Positions 1-8,633 are shown, counted from the first letter of the stretch. The stretch: DNA of 10,955 bases from Fimbriimonadaceae bacterium (GCA_022402505.1 JAKRSE010000096.1:1-10955), one strand, 5' to 3'. Numbers and translations: made by a program. The notes: generated by a model from the letters alone, not told the origin.

Positions 1-2
1 AA

Positions 3-1184
3 GGGTTCGTCGCCGGCGACTCCCGCCCCGACTACTTTCACGTCGCCGGGACGAACGGCAAGGGAAGCGTGGTCTGCTTTCTCCAGCACATTCTCGCCGC
101 TCATGGCCGCCGAGTCGGAGCATGCGCGTCGCCCTACGTCTACGACATCCGTGAGCGGGTGCAGTTCGGCTTGGAGCCGGTGCCCGAGGCGGACTTCGCC
201 CGATGGACGTCTCGGCTGCGCCGGCAGGATGAGGAGTTTGCCGCCGGCGACTTCGGCCCTCTGACCGCCTTCGAGATCAAGACGGCTCTCGGATTTCTAT
301 GCTGGCAGGAAAACCGCGCCGACTCGGTGGCCCTGGAGGTGGGGATGGGGGGCCGTCTGGATGCCACCAACGTCGTTGCGCCCCGCGTCTGCGGCGTGGT
401 CAGCATCGGCTGGGATCACATGGAGATCCTTGGCGATTCTCTGGCGAAGATCGCGGGAGAGAAGGGCGGAATCCTGAAGCCCGGGGTGCCCACAGTGCTC
501 GGGAGGATGGACGCGGGAGCCCGAAAGGTTCTTGAAGCCAGGGCGGCCGAGGTCGGCGCGGCGCTCTGGCGAATCGATCACGAGGTGGTCGTCGAGCGGG
601 ACCAAGACCGTTTCACCTGCCATACGCCCGTCGGCTCCTGGGGCGGGCTCCGGCCGGGGATGGCGGCTCCCATTCAGGTTCACAATCTCGCTCTTGCGGT
701 GGCGATGCTCGCTGCCGGCGGAGTGGCTCTCGACCCGGATCGACTCGCCAAAGCGGCGGAATCGGCGAGGTGGCCCGGCCGCTTCGAGGAGCTGTCCTGG
801 AATGGGCTGCCGGTCGTTTTGGATGGAGCCCACAACCTCGATTCGGCCGGGATCCTGCGGGCCGCGCTGGAGGCTCGGTTCCGCTCGGGGCGGCTCGGCC
901 TTGTGGTCAGCCAGCTGCGCGGGCATGATCCGCTCCAGTTCCTTGAGCCGTTGGTCGGCCTGACGGATCTGGTGGTCGTCTGCCCGGTGCCAGGCCCCCG
1001 AGGGAGGGATGTGCAGGAGATCGCCGAGGCGGTTCGAGAGGCAGGCATGACTCCTCCCATCGTCGTCGGCAACGCGCAGGAGGCCCTGCAGGCGTGTCTG
1101 GACGGCGGAGCAGACCAGGTCTGCGTGACCGGTTCGTACTACCTGCTGAAGCCCTTCAAGGAGCTGATTACGTGCGGACGATGA
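3..1184 (+). CDS. folC: Folylpolyglutamate synthase / dihydrofolate synthase, 5'-truncated by window edge
   Basis: This is a Mur-ligase-family enzyme that adds glutamate to folates, and in many bacteria also joins dihydropteroate to glutamate, using ATP in the cytoplasm. The reading frame is open from the first bases, so the true start lies left of the window; the GTG at 69 lies inside the P-loop region and is not the start. Visible in order are the P-loop GTNGKGS (48-68), SPYVYDIRERVQ (a variant of the family's SPH...ERI stretch), LEVGMGGRLDATN, the DHMEILGDSLAKIAGEKGG block, the HNLALAVAML segment that starts the C-terminal half, and VVLDGAHN. It ends in GSYYLLKPFKELI and TGA. About 394 residues are present; family members are usually 420-450, so roughly 30-50 N-terminal residues are missing. 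The last 17 nt overlap the end of the convergent BON-like gene. The family call is secure; whether it is bifunctional cannot be told. Confidence 0.96.
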   Translation, partial: GFVAGDSRPDYFHVAGTNGKGSVVCFLQHILAAHGRRVGACASPYVYDIRERVQFGLEPVPEADFARWTSRLRRQDEEFAAGDFGPLTAFEIKTALGFLCWQENRADSVALEVGMGGRLDATNVVAPRVCGVVSIGWDHMEILGDSLAKIAGEKGGILKPGVPTVLGRMDAGARKVLEARAAEVGAALWRIDHEVVVERDQDRFTCHTPVGSWGGLRPGMAAPIQVHNLALAVAMLAAGGVALDPDRLAKAAESARWPGRFEELSWNGLPVVLDGAHNLDSAGILRAALEARFRSGRLGLVVSQLRGHDPLQFLEPLVGLTDLVVVCPVPGPRGRDVQEIAEAVREAGMTPPIVVGNAQEALQACLDGGADQVCVTGSYYLLKPFKELITCGR

Positions 1185-1410
1185 CGTCGATCGAGACGTC
1201 CCGCAGGACCCGGGTGGCCACGAGATGCCTGGTGACCGTCTCCAACTCGCCCTTCACGTTCGGGGGTCCTCCGCGGACGGGCTTGAAGACTCCGCGCAGA
1301 TAGCAGACTCCGTGGGTGACGCGGATGTCCCCCTGGGTCGAGTCGATCATCCGCTTGTTGATCTCTCGCCGGACCGCCTTGGTCGCCGCCACATCGCCTG
1401 GATCAGCCAT
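1168..1410 (-). CDS. Small BON-domain-like protein downstream of parB
   Basis: This is a protein of about 80 residues. The pattern AVRREINKRM...IRVTHGVCYLRGVF, a Gly/Pro-rich turn (PVRGGPPN), then a helix and LRDVSIDVIVR resembles a single BON domain: a helix, a strand with a 'nGvvyLrG' turn, a helix, then a final strand. There is no signal peptide or membrane segment, so it is probably cytoplasmic. BON domains in other proteins are associated with membranes or other ligands, but the role here is unknown. The start is uncertain. ATG at 1410 has GAGG three bases upstream; ATG at 1419 (83 residues) lacks a clear ribosome site. The frame stays open further upstream into parB, but that part reads as an out-of-frame shadow of parB. 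It follows parB by 13-22 nt on the same strand and is probably co-transcribed. Its stop codon (TAA at 1168-1170) lies inside the convergent folC gene. Confidence 0.7.
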   Translation of the reverse strand: MADPGDVAATKAVRREINKRMIDSTQGDIRVTHGVCYLRGVFKPVRGGPPNVKGELETVTRHLVATRVLRDVSIDVIVRT

Positions 1411-1432
1411 GACCCTCATCTTAGCCGAAGAT

Positions 1433-2296
1433 TCAGTCGGCGAACCCGATTCGTTCCAGCAGCCGCTGCAGATCGTCGTCGCTGTAGTAGTCGATCTCGA
1501 TCCGTCCGCCCACTTCGTCCGGCTGAATTCTGACGATTGATCCAAGAAACTCGCTCAAAGCTGCTTCCAGCATCTTGATGTTCGGATCTTTTGCCCCGGT
1601 CGGCTTTGGCTTGGGCTCGGACTTCGGCGCTCCCGGAAGGCGGGGATTCGACTCCTCCCGGGCCATCGCCTCAGCCTGACGGACGGTGAGGCCCTCGGAC
1701 TGAATCTTGTGAAAGATCCGGAGGCGGCGGGCTTCCGAGTCGGCCGTCAGCAACGCGCGGGCATGCCCTTCCGAGAGGGTTCCTTCCGCGATGGCGGCCT
1801 GAATCACGGCGGGGAGGCCCAGGAGCCGGATGGTGTTGGCGATCGACGCCCGCGATTTTCCGACCTTTTGTGCAACCTGTTCCTGCGTCAGGTTGAACTC
1901 ATCCATCAAGGCTCGATAGGCAAAGGCGGCTTCCATCGGGGAGATGTCTTCCCGCTGGACGTTCTCGATGATGGCAATCTCCAGGCTGGCCTGGGCGCTT
2001 TCGGGTCGGATGACCACGGGGACCGACTCCAGCCCGGCCAGTTTGGACGCCCGCAGCCGCCGCTCTCCAGCGATCAGCTCATACCGGTCCTCGCCGATGG
2101 TGCGCACGACGAGCGGCTGGATGATTCCATGGGTTCGGATCGACTCCTGCAGTTCGGCGAGCGCGGCTTCATCGAAGGTTCGCCGAGGCTGACGCGGGTT
2201 GGGAACGATGGACGAGACGGGAACCGTCCGGATCCCCGAAGCCTCGGCCCCTTCGCCAAGGAGCTGCGAGAGCCCCTTGCCCAAAGCTCGCCTCAT
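1433..2296 (-). CDS. parB: ParB/Spo0J chromosome-partitioning CTPase and DNA-binding protein
   Basis: ParB binds parS sites, spreads as a CTP-dependent sliding clamp and stimulates ParA, driving origin segregation. The 287-residue length is normal for chromosomal ParB. Visible in order: a short basic N-terminus with ALGKGLSQLLG (residues 4-14), the ParA-contacting type of tail; NPRQPRRTF (33-41); HGIIQPLVVR (56-65); the CTP-binding box GERRLRAS (77-84); ENVQREDISPMEAA (111-124); a helix-turn-helix, EEF-like to SRASIANTIRLL (about 133-159); a Pro/Lys-rich linker (about 217-238); and a C-terminal dimerisation region (about 239-287). ATG at 2296 overlaps the parA stop by 4 nt (ATGA), giving translational coupling. 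The order parA-parB matches the conserved soj-spo0J arrangement. No intact parS-like 16-mer was seen in the window. Confidence 0.97.
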   Translation of the reverse strand: MRRALGKGLSQLLGEGAEASGIRTVPVSSIVPNPRQPRRTFDEAALAELQESIRTHGIIQPLVVRTIGEDRYELIAGERRLRASKLAGLESVPVVIRPESAQASLEIAIIENVQREDISPMEAAFAYRALMDEFNLTQEQVAQKVGKSRASIANTIRLLGLPAVIQAAIAEGTLSEGHARALLTADSEARRLRIFHKIQSEGLTVRQAEAMAREESNPRLPGAPKSEPKPKPTGAKDPNIKMLEAALSEFLGSIVRIQPDEVGGRIEIDYYSDDDLQRLLERIGFAD

Positions 2297-3069
2297 CCGG
2301 CCAGCACCTCTTCGACCAAGGCGGAGTAGGCCTGGGCGCCCTTGCTCTCCGGAAAGAGCTCAATCGCCGGAATCCCGTGGCCCGGCGCCTCGCCCAATCG
2401 AACATTGCGGGGAATGACGGTTTGCGACAGCTTTTCCCCGAAAAACTCAGACAGTTCCTGACTGACCTGCTGGGCCAGTCGGCTTCGACCGTCGAACATG
2501 GTGAGGACCACCCGACCGATCTTCAGCCTCGGGTTGATCCGCTTGCGCACGATCTCGATGGTGCGGACCAGCTGGCTGAGACCCTCCAGAGCGTAGAACT
2601 CGCCCTGCATCGGCACGATCACCTCGTCGCACGCCGCCAGGATGTTCACCGTGATGAGCCCGAGACTCGGCGGAGCGTCGATCAGGATCGTGTCGTAGCG
2701 GTCGAGGATCGGCTCCAGGGCGTCGCGGAGCAGGACCTCCTTGCCGACGGCCGCCTGCAGGACTCCCTCGGCTCCGGCAAGGTCGAGGGTCGCCGGCAAC
2801 AGGTCGGGTCGGCCTTCGGCTCCCGGAAGAATGAACTGCTCAATCAGACCGGCAGCATCCATGTTTTCGGCCAGAGACCGGTACACATCGAAGAGTGTTC
2901 CAGGAACAGCGGACTTGTCGGCCCCGAGCCCGGTGGTCGCGTTGCCCTGCGGGTCGCTGTCGATCAGCAGCACCCGTCGCCCTGCCCGAGCCAGGCCGGT
3001 GGCCAGGTTGACGGCGGTGGTCGTCTTTCCGACGCCCCCCTTCTGATTCACGACCCCCCAAACCGCCAT
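2293..3069 (-). CDS. parA: ParA/Soj chromosome-partitioning ATPase
   Basis: This P-loop ATPase of the MinD/ParA group dimerises on ATP, binds DNA nonspecifically and is switched by ParB to move origins. Length is 258 residues. Motifs: the deviant Walker A KGGVGKTT (10-17) with the signature lysine, the A' motif DSDPQGN (37-43), Walker B ILIDAPPSLG (128-137), and the C-terminal block RNVRLGEAPGHGIPAIE (221-237) typical of Soj-like chromosomal proteins. It lacks the N-terminal helix-turn-helix extension of plasmid type Ia ParA, which supports a chromosomal role. ATG at 3069 has AGG four bases upstream. Only 20 nt separate it from the prenyltransferase gene upstream, and it overlaps parB by 4 nt. 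A CATAAT box at 3079-3084 could be a private -10 element, but no good -35 accompanies it, so read-through from the prenyltransferase gene is the simpler view. Confidence 0.97.
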   Translation of the reverse strand: MAVWGVVNQKGGVGKTTTAVNLATGLARAGRRVLLIDSDPQGNATTGLGADKSAVPGTLFDVYRSLAENMDAAGLIEQFILPGAEGRPDLLPATLDLAGAEGVLQAAVGKEVLLRDALEPILDRYDTILIDAPPSLGLITVNILAACDEVIVPMQGEFYALEGLSQLVRTIEIVRKRINPRLKIGRVVLTMFDGRSRLAQQVSQELSEFFGEKLSQTVIPRNVRLGEAPGHGIPAIELFPESKGAQAYSALVEEVLAG

Positions 3070-3089
3070 GCCACCTGCATTATGACGGG

Positions 3090-3986
3090 TCAGACCAGGC
3101 TTCCCGTCAGGACATCGATCAAGACGAACCCGAAGACGCCCAGACTGACGAAGCCGTTCAGGGTGAAGAAGGCCAGGTTCACTCGGCTCAGATCATCGGG
3201 ACGGACCAGCGACTGCTCGTAGGCCAACAGGCAGGCGGCGAATCCGACCCCGAGCCAGCTCCAAAGTCCTCCGCCCGCCATGAGGACAGACCAAGCCAGA
3301 AGACCGACCGCCCCCGCGTGGCAGAAGCGAGACACCCAGAGGGCGGACCGACGGCCGAACCGGGCCGGCAGCGACCGCAGCCCGTGAGCCCGGTCGAACT
3401 CGTCGTCCTGCAGGGCATAGATCAGGTCGAACCCGGCCGTCCAAAGCAGAACCGCGCCGACCAGAGGCAGAATCGTCGGCGACAGGCTCCCCGTGACGCC
3501 GATCCAGGCCGCCGCCGGAGCGATCCCCAGGGAGAGCCCGAGGACAAAATGGCAGAGCCAGGTGAACCGCTTCGTTCGGCTGTAGAGGAGGACGATGAAG
3601 AGGGCGACCGGCGAGAGGATCAGGGTCAGGCTGTTCAGCAGAGCGGCGGCGGCGAAGAAGACGATGCACGACCCGAAGAAGAAGAGGTTCGCCTGACGGA
3701 GCGAGAGCAGGCCTGCCGGGATCGCCCGAATCTTCGTCCGGGGGTTCTCTGCATCAATGTCCCGGTCGGCGATCCGGTTGTAGGCCATCGCCGCGCTCCG
3801 ACTGGAGACCATGGCGACGACGATCAGGGTGAAGATCCACCAGCCCGGCCAGCCATTGCCGCCGGCGCTGAGGGAACCCCACATCATCCCGATCATCGCA
3901 AAAGGCAAGGCGAAGATGGAGTGTTCGAACTTGATCATCTCAAGGTAGATTCGAAGGGCCTGGAACCCCTTGGCCGCCTGAGCCAT
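3090..3986 (-). CDS. UbiA-family polyprenyltransferase, probably of the futalosine menaquinone pathway (MqnP-like)
   Basis: This integral membrane prenyltransferase transfers a polyprenyl chain onto an aromatic acceptor. Two Mg-diphosphate motifs are visible: NRIADRDID (residues 70-78) and the second DxxxD in LQDDEFD (192-198). Between and after them run several hydrophobic helices (for example 50-60, 101-135, 146-164, 170-190, 221-257, 270-292). The opening IYLEMIKFEHSIFALPFAM is typical of the bacterial subgroup once called 'putative 4-hydroxybenzoate polyprenyltransferase'. In organisms with the futalosine route that subgroup is assigned to menaquinone synthesis, and mqnE in this window supports the assignment; the exact substrate is inferred. 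ATG at 3986 (298 residues) has GAGG three bases upstream. ATG at 4016 (308 residues) is a real alternative with AAGGG seven bases upstream, but would overlap the start of the divergent deacetylase gene. It leads the cluster with parA, parB and the BON-like gene. Confidence 0.9.
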   Translation of the reverse strand: MAQAAKGFQALRIYLEMIKFEHSIFALPFAMIGMMWGSLSAGGNGWPGWWIFTLIVVAMVSSRSAAMAYNRIADRDIDAENPRTKIRAIPAGLLSLRQANLFFFGSCIVFFAAAALLNSLTLILSPVALFIVLLYSRTKRFTWLCHFVLGLSLGIAPAAAWIGVTGSLSPTILPLVGAVLLWTAGFDLIYALQDDEFDRAHGLRSLPARFGRRSALWVSRFCHAGAVGLLAWSVLMAGGGLWSWLGVGFAACLLAYEQSLVRPDDLSRVNLAFFTLNGFVSLGVFGFVLIDVLTGSLV

Positions 3987-4014
3987 GAACCTCAAGGGTA
4001 CCGGGACATCGCCC

Positions 4015-5097
4015 ATGACTCCGCCCTTCTTCTTCAGCGACCGGATGCGAAGCTACGATTTCGGCCCCGGACACCCGCTGAAACCGGAGAGGCTCCGCCG
4101 CACAATGGCTCTGCTCGGCCAGGCTCAACCGAACCTGCCGATCCTGGATCCCGGTCCCTGCCGGCCCGAGGAACTGGAAGCGATTCACACCCCCGCCTAC
4201 ATCGAGGCGGTCCGGCGACTCAGCGACGGCGAATCGATTCCGAGGCCCGAGATGCTCGCCCTCGGATTCGGAACGCGGGATGTCCCGGTCTTCCAGGGCA
4301 TGTTCGAGGCATCGCTCGAATACTGCGGCGGTACGATCCGGGCGGCGGAGGCGGTGGTGGATGGCGCCCCTCTCGCCTTCGGAATCGCCGGCGGCCTCCA
4401 CCACGCTCGGCCTGCCCAGGCTTCAGGGTTCTGCATCTTCAACGACGCCGCTCTGGCCTGTGGAATCCTTCGCCGGCGGTGCGACCGGGTCGCCTATGTG
4501 GACATCGACCTGCATCACGGCGACGGGGTCGAGCTGATCTGGCGGGACGACCCCAGCATCCTCACCTATTCGATCCACCAGAACGGCCGGACCCTCTACC
4601 CCGGCACCGGTTTTCTGGACGACGGCGGGCCGACCGGGACGGCCATCAATGTCCCTCTGCCGCCCCGCACCGGCGGCGACGCTTGGCTTCATGCCTTTCG
4701 GCGGACGGCTCTCCCGATCCTGGACCGGTTCCGGCCCGGCGCAATCGTGTTGCAGATGGGAACCGACGCCCATCGACTCGATCCGCTGGGGCACTTGGAG
4801 GCGCGGGCTCAGGATTGGCTGGCAGCCGTAGCGGCGGTCCGAGACCTTGGAGTCCCCATCGTCGCCATCGGGGGTGGAGGCTACGACCTCACCACCGTTC
4901 CGCGGATGTGGGTCGGGGCGATTCTGACGCTCCAGAACCTGACTCTGGACGACTCGGCCTTTGCGGGCCTTCCCGCCGATTGGGAGATGCAGGGCTATCT
5001 GGATCCGGAGGCGGCATCCGAGCGAGGCATGGAGGCGGCCGAGGAGGCGATCCGACACTGGGACTCGATGCGGGACCTGATTCCAACAGGCGCCTGA
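4015..5097 (+). CDS. Histone deacetylase family (AcuC-like) zinc deacylase
   Basis: This cytoplasmic arginase/deacetylase-fold hydrolase removes acetyl or related groups from lysines or small amines. Relatives include AcuC and acetylpolyamine amidohydrolases. All catalytic parts are visible in the 360 residues: FGPGHPLKPERL (16-27), the paired histidines in GGLHHA (126-131), zinc ligands Asp165 and His167 in YVDIDLHHGDGVE (161-173), the third zinc ligand Asp251 in MGTDAHRLDPLGHL (248-261), and the transition-state tyrosine 290 in GGGGYD (286-291). The protein is thus probably active. I chose ATG at 4015 because family members begin a few residues before the YS(D/P)..YDFGP stretch. ATG at 3985 would add ten residues and sit on the prenyltransferase start; neither has a strong ribosome site. 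It ends 9 nt before the flavin reductase gene and likely shares its transcript. The substrate cannot be told; AcuC-like control of acetyl-CoA synthetase is one possibility. Confidence 0.94.
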   Translation: MTPPFFFSDRMRSYDFGPGHPLKPERLRRTMALLGQAQPNLPILDPGPCRPEELEAIHTPAYIEAVRRLSDGESIPRPEMLALGFGTRDVPVFQGMFEASLEYCGGTIRAAEAVVDGAPLAFGIAGGLHHARPAQASGFCIFNDAALACGILRRRCDRVAYVDIDLHHGDGVELIWRDDPSILTYSIHQNGRTLYPGTGFLDDGGPTGTAINVPLPPRTGGDAWLHAFRRTALPILDRFRPGAIVLQMGTDAHRLDPLGHLEARAQDWLAAVAAVRDLGVPIVAIGGGGYDLTTVPRMWVGAILTLQNLTLDDSAFAGLPADWEMQGYLDPEAASERGMEAAEEAIRHWDSMRDLIPTGA

Positions 5098-5106
5098 TCC
5101 GGGAGA

Positions 5107-5718
5107 ATGGACTCCGTGCCCCTCCCGAGAGTCCTCATCGTGAACGGCTCATTGGCCGGACCTTCCGGCAACACGGCCGAGCTGCTGGGCCTGGCCGAAC
5201 TTGCTCTGGAAGGAAAGGCGGCGATCGAACACCTCGACCTCAGCCGCCGGCCCCATGCCGACCGGATTCTGGAGGCGGTTGAGCGCGCGGATGGCTTCGT
5301 CTTCGGCACCGGAACCTATTGGGATTCCTGGTCCAGCCGGCTGCAGGAGTTCCTGGAGGTCACGGCCCACACCGAAGGATTCGACATCTGGGTGGGGAAG
5401 CCGGCCGTGCTCTTCGCCACGGCCCACGCGGTGGGAGCGAAGGGGATGCTCTCGCGGCTGATGGGGGTCTTGAACGTCTACGGCCTCTGGTTCCCCCCGA
5501 TGGCGGCCCTCGGCGTCACCTATGTGAACCAGACCGCCTATCCCCACGCCGACGATCACCTGCGCAACGAGCTGTGGACCCCGGCCGACGTGGACACCCT
5601 CTGCCACAACCTCCACCAAGCCCTGACAGGTGAGCACGACTGGCGACGCTGGCCGACGAACTCCGGGCGGTACGGGGAGAAGTGGCTCTTCTGCTGTTCG
5701 GAGCGGGTCTCGGGATAG
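5107..5718 (+). CDS. Flavodoxin-fold NAD(P)H-dependent FMN reductase-like protein
   Basis: This is a 203-residue cytoplasmic flavoprotein of the NADPH-dependent FMN reductase/flavodoxin-like superfamily. A first strand, RVLIVNGSLAG (8-18), runs into the FMN-phosphate loop GSLAGPSGNTAEL (14-26). The second flavin-contact stretch, FGTGTYWDSWSSRLQEFLE (66-84), matches the family's 'PxYxxSxSxxLKxFLD' region with Gly-Thr replacing the usual proline. A later strand, KPAVLFATAHAVGAKGM (98-114), is also family-like. The C-terminus is longer and rich in Trp/His/Arg (DWRRWPTNSGRYGEKWLF) and unfamiliar to me. ATG at 5107 lies right behind GGGAGA; GTG at 5116 with a longer ribosome-site spacing is possible. 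The 9-nt gap behind the deacetylase gene suggests an operon. The electron acceptor (flavin, quinone, azo or metal) is not predictable. Family call is good, function vague. Confidence 0.85.
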   Translation: MDSVPLPRVLIVNGSLAGPSGNTAELLGLAELALEGKAAIEHLDLSRRPHADRILEAVERADGFVFGTGTYWDSWSSRLQEFLEVTAHTEGFDIWVGKPAVLFATAHAVGAKGMLSRLMGVLNVYGLWFPPMAALGVTYVNQTAYPHADDHLRNELWTPADVDTLCHNLHQALTGEHDWRRWPTNSGRYGEKWLFCCSERVSG

Positions 5719-5993
5719 ACTCCGGGCGGCATGGCACGGATCAGCTCGGGTCATGGCCGGCCCCACGGCCTGAGCATCGTTGGAGGAACTCGACGATCTT
5801 GGGCATCGCCGTCCGGGGTCCTGCCAGGCGTTTGCCGTCGGCTTGATGGGTCGATGGAGGCGCAATGGGACCCGCTCTTGAACCTCTGGACTCGGCGCGA
5901 TCTCATCGGCTGAAGTTTCCACAGGCAAATCTGCCGGTTTTTTGCCAAGAATTCGGTGAACCGCCTGCCAGGAGTGCCAGTATCCGTGTCGTT
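5719..5993. other. Non-coding stretch between the flavin reductase and PEP-CTERM genes
   Basis: This 275-nt stretch has no convincing gene. A 60-codon plus-strand frame (5731-5913) has no ribosome site and no recognisable protein pattern. The right part is AT-richer and holds a weak hairpin with a T run (5924-5943). It probably carries the end of the deacetylase/reductase transcript and the promoter of the PEP-CTERM gene, but I could not identify a clear -35/-10 pair. Confidence 0.5.
5924..5943 (+). terminator. Weak candidate Rho-independent terminator of the deacetylase/reductase unit
   Basis: GGCA-AATC-TGCC forms a 4-bp stem (5924-5935), followed by GG and six Ts (5938-5943). An alternative pairing, GGCAAA (5924-5929) with TTTGCC (5941-5946), gives a 6-bp stem that would use up part of the T run. 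The stem is short, so this is a tentative call. Its position, about 205 nt after the reductase stop, is also rather far. Confidence 0.3.
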
Positions 5994-6620
5994 ATGTTGC
6001 GCCGTCTGGCTTTCATTCCCCTTCTGCTCGCGTCGGCGTTCGCCTCAGCTCAGACCGTCTTCGATTTTGAGGACCAGCCGGAGTCGCTGGGCCTGACCAA
6101 CCTCGTCCTCAACAAAGACGGCATCGAAATGGAGCTGTTTCGCGACTCCGGCCGAACCTTCGATGTCTTCGACACCGATCCGTTCATCGGCAGCGCGTTC
6201 GAGTTTCCCGGCGTCTGGGGGACCCGCGTCCTGGCGCCCTTCGCATTCCAGACCGAGGACGACCTCTTCGTCGCCAACTTCAACCAGGAAATCACCGAGT
6301 TCTGGATCGACATGGGCGATTTCGGGGCCGATGAAGATGACCTTCAGCTGCGGATCTACTCCGGCCTGAACGGAACCGGCGACCTGATCGACTCGATCGA
6401 CTATCCCTACGGCCTGGGGAGCATCCCGAACTTCGAGACCGTGACCTGGACGAGCTTCGGCCAGAACGCCCGCTCGGTGCTCTTCCGCGGCGGCAGTCCG
6501 AACTTCCCGAACAGCGTCTACATGGACAACATCACGGTGACCCCGGTCCCCGAGCCCGCCACCCTCGCCTTCCTTGGGCTCGGCGGCCTCGCCTTCATCC
6601 GCCGACGCAAGCCCCGCTGA
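5994..6620 (+). CDS. PEP-CTERM sorting-domain exported protein
   Basis: This 208-residue secreted or surface protein is of unknown function. An N-terminal signal peptide is visible (MLRR, hydrophobic AFIPLLLASAFA, probable cleavage ASA|QT near residue 19). The C-terminus has the PEP-CTERM tripartite signal: VPEP (185-188), a hydrophobic segment, then RRRK. Such tails are processed by exosortase-type enzymes and are linked with exopolysaccharide export in other bacteria. The middle looks like a beta-sandwich: DFEDQPE near the start, an acidic loop FGADEDDLQ, and SVLFRGG...YMDNITVTP just before the tail, a common arrangement in PEP-CTERM proteins. No enzyme motif is seen. ATG at 5994 is chosen because it opens the signal peptide; longer in-frame starts only add non-signal sequence. 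No Shine-Dalgarno lies at normal distance (AGGAG is 19 nt upstream), so translation may be leaderless or SD-independent. No exosortase gene is in the window. Confidence 0.87.
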   Translation: MLRRLAFIPLLLASAFASAQTVFDFEDQPESLGLTNLVLNKDGIEMELFRDSGRTFDVFDTDPFIGSAFEFPGVWGTRVLAPFAFQTEDDLFVANFNQEITEFWIDMGDFGADEDDLQLRIYSGLNGTGDLIDSIDYPYGLGSIPNFETVTWTSFGQNARSVLFRGGSPNFPNSVYMDNITVTPVPEPATLAFLGLGGLAFIRRRKPR

Positions 6621-6626
6621 CGCGCC

Positions 6627-6658
6627 CTCGGCCCTGCCTGCATGCTCGCAGGGCCGAG
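6627..6658. terminator. Strong hairpin between convergent genes (terminator-like, no T run)
   Basis: CTCGGCCCTGC (6627-6637) and GCAGGGCCGAG (6648-6658) are perfect inverted repeats: an 11-bp GC-rich stem with a 10-nt loop, starting 6 nt after the PEP-CTERM stop. No T tract follows on either strand, so it may be a 3'-end stabiliser or a non-canonical, possibly bidirectional, terminator between the PEP-CTERM gene and the convergent ABC exporter gene. The remaining sequence up to 6810 shows no gene. Confidence 0.6.
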
Positions 6659-6810
6659 CCACCCGGCATCCCGACCTGCGGCCGATCAACCGATTCGTCT
6701 TCAGCCATGAGCCTGGAGTCGACCGTCGGGTCGGGGCACCCCATGATCGGCCCTCTCCGAAACCAGAAGGAGCATCGACCGACTCGAGCCCATGAAGGCG
6801 TGTCCAGACC

Positions 6811-8598
<1,788 letters not shown>

Positions 8599-8633
8599 TC
8601 CCTCATGGTGGCACGAAGCGAGGCCTTCCTTCT

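Noticed and set aside
3318..5282. Plus-strand open frame of 654 codons
   Set aside because: It runs antisense to the prenyltransferase gene and out of frame through the deacetylase gene. Its composition is Arg/Pro/Gly-rich with no family pattern; a high-GC artefact.
5731..5913. 60-codon plus-strand frame in the intergenic gap
   Set aside because: No ribosome site, no recognisable pattern, and a composition expected by chance in GC-rich DNA.
5149..5928. Minus-strand open frame of 259 codons
   Set aside because: It is antisense to the clearly coding FMN reductase-like gene and has no protein-family pattern.
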